From Clostridia bacterium (GTDB lineage Bacteria; Bacillota_A; Clostridia; Christensenellales; Aristaeellaceae), in NCBI GenBank assembly GCA_017399225.1, contig JAFQEB010000067.1, positions 1 through 16,235 on the forward strand: a stretch of 16,235 nt of DNA. The letters are read 5' to 3'. This document shows, in pieces, positions 7,145 to 13,455 of this stretch. A model generated the notes under the pieces. It was not told the DNA's origin and ran no database searches. It saw only the letters and a list, made by a program, of their open reading frames with translations. Position 1 is the stretch's first letter. Every line of letters begins with the position of its first letter. Both the position numbers and the translations under genes were made by a program.

Positions 7145-7564
7145 ATGAAGAAGTTCTTTGCAGAATTCAAAAAGTTTGCCCTGCGCGGCAACGTGATCGA
7201 CCTGGCTGTCGGCGTGATCATCGGCGGCGCGTTCACTGCGATCGTCAATGGCGTGTCCAACGACTTCATCAAGCCCCTGCTGGCCTACATCATGGGTACC
7301 AAGCCTGAGGAGATCCTCATCGGCGAGGCGCCCTGGTCCTGGAGCCTGGCTGCGTCCGACTTCGTGAGCACCATCATCAACTTCCTGATCACTGCGCTGG
7401 TGCTGTTCATCATCATCAAGCTCTTCAACAAGATCTCCACCATCGGCAAGAAGCCCGAGGCTCCCAAGGCGCCCACCACCAAGAAGTGCCCCTACTGCCT
7501 GAGCGAGATCCCGCTGGAGGCCACCAAGTGCGCCCACTGCACCAGCGAGCTGCCCAAAGCGTAA
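7145..7564 (+). CDS. mscL: large-conductance mechanosensitive channel MscL with C-terminal zinc ribbon
   Basis: 139 residues. This membrane channel opens under lateral tension to release solutes in hypo-osmotic shock. It has the amphipathic N-terminus (MKKFFAEFKKFALRGNVIDL), TM1 with the pore-lining AVGVIIGGAFTAIVN (21-35), a short external loop (about 50-68) and TM2 (about 71-95). Instead of the usual plain cytoplasmic helix, the tail ends in CPYC (115-118) and CAHC (129-132), a double CxxC zinc-ribbon-like knuckle. I chose the ATG at 7145 because AAAAGGAGG lies 8 nt upstream; an in-frame start at 7073 lies inside the promoter. It is a single gene with its own promoter and terminator. Confidence 0.95.
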   Translation: MKKFFAEFKKFALRGNVIDLAVGVIIGGAFTAIVNGVSNDFIKPLLAYIMGTKPEEILIGEAPWSWSLAASDFVSTIINFLITALVLFIIIKLFNKISTIGKKPEAPKAPTTKKCPYCLSEIPLEATKCAHCTSELPKA

Positions 7565-7600
7565 GAACGCCTGTGCTGCATAGCTGAGCAAGCGGACAGC

Positions 7601-7648
7601 AAAAATGGAGACTGCCATAAGCGCGGCAGTCTCCAATTTCAGTTTTTT
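7601..7648. terminator. bidirectional terminator between mscL and the five-repeat protein gene
   Basis: A perfect 10-bp stem GGAGACTGCC/GGCAGTCTCC (7607-7616 and 7625-7634) with an 8-nt loop. On the plus strand it is followed by AATTTCAG and six T. On the minus strand it is followed by ATTTTTGC. It serves both convergent genes. Confidence 0.88.
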
Positions 7649-7656
7649 CCGAAGGA

Positions 7657-8823
7657 TCAGTCGACGATCGTCTCCGTGGCGGTGATCATCTCCGCGCCGA
7701 TCTGGGCGGGGAGGGACATGGTCATCGCGCCGTTGGAGTAGACGGTGACGGTCATGCCATCGGCAAGGCCGGTCAGCTGCTCGGCGGAGGCGTTGACCAC
7801 GATGGGCTCCAGCTCGGTGTTCAGGATGAAGCCGGTCTCGTGCAGGTCGCTGATCTCGCCCGTGTGGGTGTAGCAGCCCACCTTCATCGCCGCGATCTGG
7901 GCGGGGATGGAGAAGGTCATCATGCCGTTGTAGCTGACGTGGATGTAGTCGCCGGCTTCAACGTCCTTGCCTTCGAACAGGGTCTCCTCGAAGAGGTTGA
8001 CCTGAACCTGCTGGCCGTCGGCGGTCTCAATGAGAATGAAATCGTCGTTGACTTCGGTCACCACGCCGGCGATATCGAAGACCTCCTGCACGACGGGCAG
8101 GGGCAGGATCTCCACGGCGTTGACGGTGATGGCGTCCAGGCCGGCGGTCATCAGGCCGTCGGTGACGACGATGATCTCCATGCCGGGCTCAGGCTGCACG
8201 AAGAGCAGCGCGTCCTCCTTGGGGAAAACCGCGTAGGGGATCTCCTCGCCGTCCACGGTCAGGGTGAAGCCGCCTTCGGTCATCTCGGTCACAACGCCCA
8301 CAAGCTCGTGGCCGCGGATGTGCTCCGCAACGATCTGGGGCGGCAGGGACATGGTCATCATGCCGCTGTGGTAGACGGTGACGAACATATCGTTCTGGAT
8401 GCCCTCCAGCAGCGCAACGTCAGCGTTCACCTGCCACACGTCCTCGCCGAAGGTCAGGGTGAAGCCTTCCTCGGTCATCTCGCTCACGACGCCCTGCAGC
8501 TTGTTGTTGCTGACGGCCATCGCGGTGATCTGCGCGGGCAGGGAACGGGTCATCATGCCGTTGTAGGTCACATGCACGAAATCGCCGATCATGACGTCCA
8601 GACCTTCAAAGCGGGTCTTGTCGTTCAGCAGCGCTTCGGCATACAGGCCGTCGGGGGTCTTGATGAGGATGCGGTCATCCTGGATCTCCAGCACGAAGCC
8701 GGCCAGGTCAGCGACGTTCATCAGGTCGTCCGTCTCGGGGACATAAGCTTCGTCCTCAGCAAAGACGGACAGGGCGGTGAGGGCCAGCAGCAGGGCCAGC
8801 AGGGTTGCGATCATCTTCTTCAT
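7657..8823 (-). CDS. secreted five-repeat protein of unknown function
   Basis: 388 residues, not recognised as a named family. A signal peptide is clear: MKKM, hydrophobic IATLLALLLALTALSVF, then cleavage near FAED (about 22-23). The rest is five tandem modules of about 61-66 residues, at about 40-104, 109-169, 174-239, 251-315 and 320-380. Each starts with a (L/I)xGxVxE(M/V) strand, has a GFTL or DRILI strand, and ends in YNGMMTxSLPAQIxAxxI or a variant; repeat 3 has diverged. The regular alternation of beta-type segments suggests OB-like or small barrel domains. The mature protein is very acidic with a single cysteine. The start has AAGGAGG 5 nt upstream; the longer in-frame reading extends through the promoter region and is unlikely. 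It is transcribed away from the GGDEF gene and converges on mscL. It is probably exported and envelope-associated, but no anchor is seen. Confidence 0.8.
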   Translation of the reverse strand: MKKMIATLLALLLALTALSVFAEDEAYVPETDDLMNVADLAGFVLEIQDDRILIKTPDGLYAEALLNDKTRFEGLDVMIGDFVHVTYNGMMTRSLPAQITAMAVSNNKLQGVVSEMTEEGFTLTFGEDVWQVNADVALLEGIQNDMFVTVYHSGMMTMSLPPQIVAEHIRGHELVGVVTEMTEGGFTLTVDGEEIPYAVFPKEDALLFVQPEPGMEIIVVTDGLMTAGLDAITVNAVEILPLPVVQEVFDIAGVVTEVNDDFILIETADGQQVQVNLFEETLFEGKDVEAGDYIHVSYNGMMTFSIPAQIAAMKVGCYTHTGEISDLHETGFILNTELEPIVVNASAEQLTGLADGMTVTVYSNGAMTMSLPAQIGAEMITATETIVD

Positions 8824-8845
8824 GGGTTCCTCCTTGATGGTAGTG

Positions 8846-8860
8846 CCCGCTTCCTGCGGG
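8846..8860 (-). other. small hairpin in the leader of the five-repeat protein gene
   Basis: CCCGC/GCGGG stem with a 5-nt loop, just upstream of the AAGGAGG site. It may influence translation or mRNA stability. This is inference only. Confidence 0.4.
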
Positions 8861-8907
8861 TTACACCTATAAAGACGAATGAAGCGTGAAATTGTTCCCG
8901 GAAAGTT

Positions 8908-8932
8908 GAGAAGTTTTTCTGAAAAATTTCTC
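8908..8932. promoter_or_regulatory. 25-bp palindrome with CodY-box-like core
   Basis: A near-perfect palindrome: 12-nt arms GAGAAGTTTTTC and GAAAAATTTCTC around a central T, with one arm mismatch. The 15-mer at 8913-8927 matches the CodY consensus AATTTTCWGAAAATT at 12 of 15 positions, with an exact TTTTCTGAAAA core. It lies about 37 bp upstream of the plus-strand -35 box and inside the predicted leader of the minus-strand gene. An operator role is inferred. Confidence 0.5.
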
Positions 8933-8968
8933 CAGTGCCCGCTGCGGAGGAAAATAAGGAAATAGGGA

Positions 8969-8997
8969 TTGCATTTTTTCTGTATTTGTGGTATAAT
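8969..8997 (+). promoter_or_regulatory. sigma-A type promoter for the GGDEF gene
   Basis: -35 TTGCAT (8969-8974), 17-nt spacer, -10 TATAAT (8992-8997) with an extended -10 TG. The predicted start near 9004 gives a leader of about 107 nt. Confidence 0.82.
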
Positions 8998-9022
8998 AGT
9001 CACAAGATACGGGAGGATGTAA
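8993..9022 (-). promoter_or_regulatory. possible weak promoter for the five-repeat protein gene
   Basis: On the minus strand: TTACAT (9017-9022), 18-nt spacer, TATTAT (8993-8998). The -10 overlaps the -10 of the opposing GGDEF promoter, so the two would exclude each other. The poor -35 coincides with the TGTAAC boxes, as in activator-dependent promoters. No better candidate was seen closer to the gene. Confidence 0.35.
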
Positions 9023-9047
9023 CCAAAATGTGTAACCTCTGTGTAAA
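9018..9047. promoter_or_regulatory. three direct repeats TGTAAC/TGTAAC/TGTAAA
   Basis: Plus-strand hexamers at 9018-9023, 9031-9036 and 9042-9047, 13 and 11 nt apart start to start. Read on the minus strand they are TTTACA, GTTACA, GTTACA, resembling the TT(A/T/C)ACA direct repeats bound by Bacillus PhoP-type (OmpR-family) regulators. They lie at the -35 and upstream of the weak minus-strand promoter, and in the leader of the GGDEF gene. Confidence 0.45.
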
Positions 9048-9110
9048 CTTGCGCGGAGGTCTGGTTCGTGATCACCGGTCGGTTACTTATTAGGAGGCTC
9101 AAGATATATA

Positions 9111-11015
9111 ATGAAAAGAAAGCGCATTGCAGTGCTGCTTGCGGGCGTTGACCGCGAGTATCAGCACGCCCTGACCAGCGGTATGACGCGGGCGGCAAGG
9201 GAAGCAGATGCGGATCTGTTTATCTTCAACTGCCAGGGACAGGCGGACGGCTTCGTGCGGAATGACCGCGGCGAGCGGGCCATCTTCAGCCTGCCGGCCG
9301 TATCGGATTTTGACGCGGCAGTCGTGCTGCTGGCGACGATCCCGACCCGGATCTGCCGGGATCAGATCCGCGATATGATCCTGATGGAGCCGGATATGCC
9401 CATCGTGACGATTGATGTGCAGTTCGCCCAGAGCGTGCAGCTGGCCTTTGACGATATCAGCAGCACGAAAGAGCTGACGCGGCACATGCTGGACGTTCAC
9501 GGCGCAAAGAGCTTTTGTGTCGTGACAGGCCCCCGGGGAGCCCGCGTGGCGGACGCTAGGTATAAGGCGGTGTGCGAGGTGCTGGCCGAGCGCGGCATTG
9601 AGCTGCCGGAGGATGCGGTCTATGATGGCAGCTGGGTGCGCGAGGGCGGCCAGAGGGCGGCGGAGCAGTTCCTGAACAGAAAGGACGGCCTGCCGGACGT
9701 GATCATCTGCGGCAACGACGATATGGCCTTCGGCGTGGTGGATACACTGCAGGGTAAGGGCTACGACGTGCCCGGCGATGTGCTGGTCACCGGCTTTGAT
9801 GCCCGACGCGAGGCGCTGGGCCGTGGGCTGACCACCATCGTGCGTCCTGTGGAGGGCGCCGGCGAACTGGCAATCCAGACGCTGATGAAGTGGATGGCAG
9901 AGGGCCGCCCCGAAGTGGACGAGATCGTGCTGCCGACCGAGATCATCTACGGCGAGAGCTGCGGCTGCGCCTCCCATAACATGCGTGCCAAGACCAGCGT
10001 GCGCGCGCTGAGCGCAGAAAGCCGCCTGCGGGAAAAAGTGCTGCAGCAGACGGTCGAGTTTACGACGGCGCTGGCCAGCGTGTCGACCCAGCGTGAGGCG
10101 GGGGAGCACCTGACTGCCTTTGCCCGATCCTGGGAGGCCAGGGAGATGCATGTCTGCGTGGACCCGGATTTCTTCGATGCGCAGGAGCAGCAGGAGCGGG
10201 AGACCTACCCGGATGAAATGATGCTGCTTTCTGGACTGAGCAACGGCCGGGAGCTGACGCAGCAGCGCTTTGCCACCCGTAAGATGCTGCCTCTGCTGGA
10301 GGAGGAGCGCGACGAGCCGCTGGCGCTGGTTTTTGCGCCCCTGCACTACATGAACCGCAACATCGGCTACATCACCTTTGATGTGACGCATGTGGTCAGC
10401 GGTATGCTGCCGTCCCTGCTGCTGCTGGTGTCCAGTGCGATGATGAGCATGTCCCTTCGTGCAACGGTGCAGGAGTATACGACAAGGCTGGAGCGGATCT
10501 CGTCACGCGACGAGCTGACGGGGCTGCACAACCGCCGTGGTATGCGGCAGCTGATCCCGCCGGTGTTTGAGGCGGCGAAGAAGGAACATAAGAAGTTTGC
10601 GGTCGTTTGCTGCGATATGGATGGCCTCAAGACCGTCAATGACAGCTTCGGACATCAGGCGGGCGATCAGGCGATCTGTCGGCTGAGCCGTGCGATCCAG
10701 GTGCTGGAGCAGGATGGCCTGAAGTGCATCCACATCAGCGGCGACGAATTCCTGGCGCTGGGCTGCGTGGAGCAGGGCTGCACGGCGGAGCAGCTGCTGG
10801 AGCGCCTGCGCGGAAGCATTGATGCGCTGAATGAAAACGACCCGTGGCTGTGCGATATCTCCGCCAGCATGGGCGCGTGCGTGGCTGTGCCGGACGCCGG
10901 GGAGCGCCTTGAGGAGTTCATCCTGCGGGCGGACAACAGCATGTATGCCGAAAAGCACCTGCATCACCGCAGGCTGGGACGCTTTGCGGATCCCAGCGCT
11001 TACAGGCTTGAATAA
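9111..11015 (+). CDS. cytoplasmic LacI-type sensor / GGDEF diguanylate cyclase
   Basis: 634 residues. Residues about 4-275 look like a LacI/periplasmic-binding-protein sensor fold (RIAVLLAGVDREYQHALTSG; PDVIICGNDDMAFGVVDTLQ; VLVTGFDARREA) without the DNA-binding helix-turn-helix and without a signal peptide or membrane segment. GESCGC (281-286), common in this sensor class, leads into a linker domain (about 290-460). The GGDEF domain begins near 463 (RDELTGLHNRRG, Asp467) with metal ligands around Asp502 (CCDMDGLK) and the signature SGDEF at 543-547. Ser replaces the first Gly, a change tolerated in some active cyclases. No RxxD inhibitory site lies upstream. The likely role is making c-di-GMP (or a related dinucleotide) in response to a small ligand. 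TAGGAGG lies 13 nt before the ATG, a long spacing. Confidence 0.88.
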   Translation: MKRKRIAVLLAGVDREYQHALTSGMTRAAREADADLFIFNCQGQADGFVRNDRGERAIFSLPAVSDFDAAVVLLATIPTRICRDQIRDMILMEPDMPIVTIDVQFAQSVQLAFDDISSTKELTRHMLDVHGAKSFCVVTGPRGARVADARYKAVCEVLAERGIELPEDAVYDGSWVREGGQRAAEQFLNRKDGLPDVIICGNDDMAFGVVDTLQGKGYDVPGDVLVTGFDARREALGRGLTTIVRPVEGAGELAIQTLMKWMAEGRPEVDEIVLPTEIIYGESCGCASHNMRAKTSVRALSAESRLREKVLQQTVEFTTALASVSTQREAGEHLTAFARSWEAREMHVCVDPDFFDAQEQQERETYPDEMMLLSGLSNGRELTQQRFATRKMLPLLEEERDEPLALVFAPLHYMNRNIGYITFDVTHVVSGMLPSLLLLVSSAMMSMSLRATVQEYTTRLERISSRDELTGLHNRRGMRQLIPPVFEAAKKEHKKFAVVCCDMDGLKTVNDSFGHQAGDQAICRLSRAIQVLEQDGLKCIHISGDEFLALGCVEQGCTAEQLLERLRGSIDALNENDPWLCDISASMGACVAVPDAGERLEEFILRADNSMYAEKHLHHRRLGRFADPSAYRLE

Positions 11016-11029
11016 GGATGACAATCATG

Positions 11030-11072
11030 AGGCCGTCGGGGCAAATGCTCCGGCGGCCTTACTGTCTATTTT
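11030..11072 (+). terminator. terminator-like hairpin after the GGDEF gene
   Basis: A stem of about 13 bp (AGGCCG/CGGCCT outer, CGGGGC/GCTCCG inner, with G-T wobbles) and a 4-nt loop at 11030-11059, followed by TACTGTCTATTTT. The U-run is weak. It sits between two convergent genes and may serve the plus strand mainly. Confidence 0.65.
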
Positions 11073-11083
11073 AATGAAGTTTC

Positions 11084-11761
11084 TCAGTCCTCGGGAATGT
11101 AGATGCAAGCTCCGGCGACGAAATCGCCGGGGGCCAGGCAGGGGTTGGCCCGCAGCAGCGCGCTCAGGGAGGCGTTGAGCCGAAGCGCAACGCTCTCCAG
11201 CGTATCATCCGTCGCCAGCGTGTAGGTGCGCTGGACGGGGCAGGGCACATTGTTTTCCGGGATGCACAGCGTCTGCCCGGCGTGCAGGCGCGTCAGGTCG
11301 ACCGATGGGTTGGCGCTTTGCAGGGTGCGGAGGTTGAGATTCCGGCGCAGCTGGATATCGGCGGCAGTTTCGCCCTCGGAAACGGTGTAGCGGCTGCTTT
11401 CCGGGCAGACGAAAATGGCGTCGTCCTGAACGGCGTCGTCGGGCGAGGCGGGCTGGTCGGGGAGGGTCGCCGGGGAGTCGAGGTCGTCCGGCGCGGTTTC
11501 CGGCGGCACCTCCGGGGTCTCGGGTGTGGGCGGAACGGGCGCTTCGGGGGCGGGGGGCGCATCACTCTCCTCGGTGGGGATGCAGAGCACGTCGCCGACC
11601 ATCAGCCGGGCCGGGTTGATATCGCTGTTTGCCTCCAGCAGATCCCGCAGCGGGACGCCGAGCCGGTTGGCGATGAGGTAAAAGCTGTCGCCGCGCCGCA
11701 CGGTATACTCATACCCGCATACCTTTTCCTGGGGCGATCTGGTGCAGTTTTGATGGCTCAT
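11084..11761 (-). CDS. three-LysM-domain protein without signal peptide
   Basis: 225 residues. Three LysM peptidoglycan-binding domains: about 18-62 (YTVRRGDSFYLIANRLGV...VLCIP), 124-168 (YTVSEGETAADIQ...TLCIP) and 179-223 (YTLATDDTLESVALRL...CIYIP). A Pro/Glu/Asp-rich linker (about 63-116) separates the first from the second. Each domain is preceded by a Cys (15, 119, 174) and ends with one (60, 166, 219), so each may carry its own disulfide; this Cys-YTV...CIP layout is common in Clostridia LysM proteins. The start MSHQNCTRSPQ has no signal peptide, so if it acts on peptidoglycan it must reach it otherwise, for example as a mother-cell-made spore-coat protein. AAAGGAG lies 8 nt upstream. 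No clear sigma-A promoter was found. Confidence 0.87.
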   Translation of the reverse strand: MSHQNCTRSPQEKVCGYEYTVRRGDSFYLIANRLGVPLRDLLEANSDINPARLMVGDVLCIPTEESDAPPAPEAPVPPTPETPEVPPETAPDDLDSPATLPDQPASPDDAVQDDAIFVCPESSRYTVSEGETAADIQLRRNLNLRTLQSANPSVDLTRLHAGQTLCIPENNVPCPVQRTYTLATDDTLESVALRLNASLSALLRANPCLAPGDFVAGACIYIPED

Positions 11762-11863
11762 TTAAGCAGCTCCTTTCCATGGGTGGTCGATTGAGGATAT
11801 GCGCGCCCATGCGGATTATGCCGAAGGAACAAAATGCTGAGAATCCATGGAAAACCGCAGTTT

Positions 11864-11911
11864 TTTACATTTCGCTGTTTACATTGAAAGTTTTTGTGAT
11901 ATACTGTAAAC
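11864..11911 (+). promoter_or_regulatory. promoter of the Q/Y-rich protein-tilS-hpt operon with TTTACA/TGTAAA repeats
   Basis: -35 TTTACA (11878-11883), 16-nt spacer, -10 TATACT (11900-11905) with an extended -10 TG. A second TTTACA lies upstream at 11864-11869. GTTTACA (11877-11883) and TGTAAAC (11905-11911) form an inverted repeat that brackets the promoter. The leader is about 95 nt. Confidence 0.65.
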
Positions 11912-12006
11912 TGTGGCTAAGAACACGCTTTCTTTGCGTTGCGCAAATTTCGGCGCACCGGCGTTTGCTGCGGGCCGCTCCGGCGGCAGAAAGGAACGGA
12001 ACACGG

Positions 12007-13455
12007 ATGAATAACGGTCAGCCTCCCTACGGCGATCCCTCTCAGTGGGGACAGCAGCCCGTGCAGGGGCAGAATCCCTCCGCACAGTATGATCCTGCAC
12101 AGCCCTACAGCGGGCAGTACCCTGTGCAGAACGGATATCAGCAGGTTTACGGGCAGCAGTCTTATCAGCCCCAGACCTATCAGCCTCAGGCGCATCAGGC
12201 GCAGGAGAGCTATCAGCAGCAGTCCTGGCAGCCCTATGGACAGGCGCAGAACTATGGGCAGCAGAGCTACGGCCAGCAGGCCTACAGTCAGCAGCCCTAT
12301 CAGAACCCCTATCAGCAGGGGTATCAGCAAAATGTGTATCAGCAGACCATGCAGAACGCCCAGCCCCTGCAGGGCTACGGCCAGACCATGCAGAATCCGC
12401 AGGAGCCGGTGCCGGGGCAGTTCTATCCCGCGCAGGGCTACAGCGGATACGTCAGCCAGCCCAAGGGGAAGAAGCCGGAGATCTCGCTGGAGATCATTGC
12501 CAAGGTCGTGCTCTACGGCGTGCTGCCGGTGCTGTTTATCCTGGCCATCTGGCTGAAGATTCCGGCGCTGTGCTGGATCTTTGTCATCGCCAGCGCGCTG
12601 TCGGTGGCAGCGTTGTGGGTCAAGGAACTCGTTGCTCCCAACCTTCGGCTGACGGCGTCGCTGGTGTACGGCGTGCTGGCAGTGGTCGCGCTGGTGGTCG
12701 CCTTCAACGGCGCGCCGGTGAAGGACGGGCAGACGCAGCAGAACGGGACCGCCAGCGTGCCGGGCGCCAATGCAGCCCAGCAGGGCGGGGATCTCAGCAC
12801 GGGCATGACCTGGGAGGCGACGCCCAGCCCCACGCTCTCTGCTACCGCGACGCCCGCGCCCATCGAGACCAGCGAGGCCGAGGAGCGGCTGTATTCCTTC
12901 TTCTTCTTCTGGCATATGAAGGATGAGGATGACATGCTGGCGCTCACCGCCCCCTCCTGGCGGGCGATGTATGAGGACCCGGCCTACGAGCTGTGGCGCA
13001 TCCGTGCCAACCGCAGCCCGCAGGATGACTGCGAGATCGTTCATATCTCTGGTACGGATGCGGACGCCATGCGTACCGCGAAGGTCAAGGTAAGCATCGA
13101 CAAGAACATCAACCGTGCGCCGGAGCGCTATTCCTTCAATGTGCTGCTGCTCAAGGAGGACGGCGCGTGGTACATCGATCCCCGTTCGCTGGAGAGCAAC
13201 GAAAAGGAGACGCCCACCAAGGCGGCCGCCAACGTTACGCCCACCCAGCCCGTCCGGATGCCCGGACAGCCGACCACGGAGCTGTACTACAACACCAAGG
13301 GCGGCAGCTATTATCACCTGAAGGCGGATTGCGGCGAGATCGCGCCGAGGTATCAGCCGTACATGGCGAAGTTCTATTTCTCCCAGATAAACGACTGGCC
13401 CTACAATGAACTGCAGTACTGCCAGGCCTGCGGCGCGCCCCGGCGCGAAAACTGA
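12007..13455 (+). CDS. Q/Y-rich (prion-like) membrane protein with exported domain and C-terminal Cys module
   Basis: 482 residues, no named family recognised. Residues 1-150 are low-complexity: about 47 Gln and 21 Tyr, with SYGQQAYSQQPYQ-type repeats like eukaryotic prion-like domains. Three hydrophobic segments follow (about 162-183, 187-205, 215-234). A Ser/Thr/Pro-rich linker (about 240-290) leads to a folded, NTF2-like-looking domain (about 290-395; RLYSFFFFWHMKDEDDMLALTAPSWR, then KVSIDKN, FNVLLLKEDGAWYIDPRS). The C-terminus (426-482) has YYNTKGGSYYHLKADC and CQAC, a YHxxxxC...CxxC module seen at the ends of other Clostridia envelope proteins, possibly metal-binding. The Q/Y part is predicted cytosolic and the folded part outside. 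The ATG at 12007 has AAAGGAAC upstream; a longer in-frame reading runs through the promoter. The stop overlaps the tilS start (TGATG). Confidence 0.8.
   Translation: MNNGQPPYGDPSQWGQQPVQGQNPSAQYDPAQPYSGQYPVQNGYQQVYGQQSYQPQTYQPQAHQAQESYQQQSWQPYGQAQNYGQQSYGQQAYSQQPYQNPYQQGYQQNVYQQTMQNAQPLQGYGQTMQNPQEPVPGQFYPAQGYSGYVSQPKGKKPEISLEIIAKVVLYGVLPVLFILAIWLKIPALCWIFVIASALSVAALWVKELVAPNLRLTASLVYGVLAVVALVVAFNGAPVKDGQTQQNGTASVPGANAAQQGGDLSTGMTWEATPSPTLSATATPAPIETSEAEERLYSFFFFWHMKDEDDMLALTAPSWRAMYEDPAYELWRIRANRSPQDDCEIVHISGTDADAMRTAKVKVSIDKNINRAPERYSFNVLLLKEDGAWYIDPRSLESNEKETPTKAAANVTPTQPVRMPGQPTTELYYNTKGGSYYHLKADCGEIAPRYQPYMAKFYFSQINDWPYNELQYCQACGAPRREN

Noticed and set aside
9005..9110. c-di-GMP class I riboswitch before the GGDEF gene
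   Set aside because: I looked for the conserved internal and tetraloop-receptor segments of that class and did not find them. Only generic GTAACC/GGTTAC pairing is present.
8824..9198. N-terminal extension of the five-repeat protein to 9198
   Set aside because: It would run through both promoters and into the divergent gene. A signal peptide with a ribosome binding site starts at 8823.
11779..12006. N-terminal extension of the Q/Y-rich protein to 11779
   Set aside because: It spans the -35/-10 promoter and the leader. The ATG at 12007 has a ribosome binding site.
11917..13317. 466-codon minus-strand frame opposite the Q/Y-rich protein
   Set aside because: Its Leu/Ile/Gly-rich repetitive translation is produced by reading the Q/Y codon repeats backwards. 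The plus-strand gene has a promoter, a ribosome binding site and coupling to tilS.
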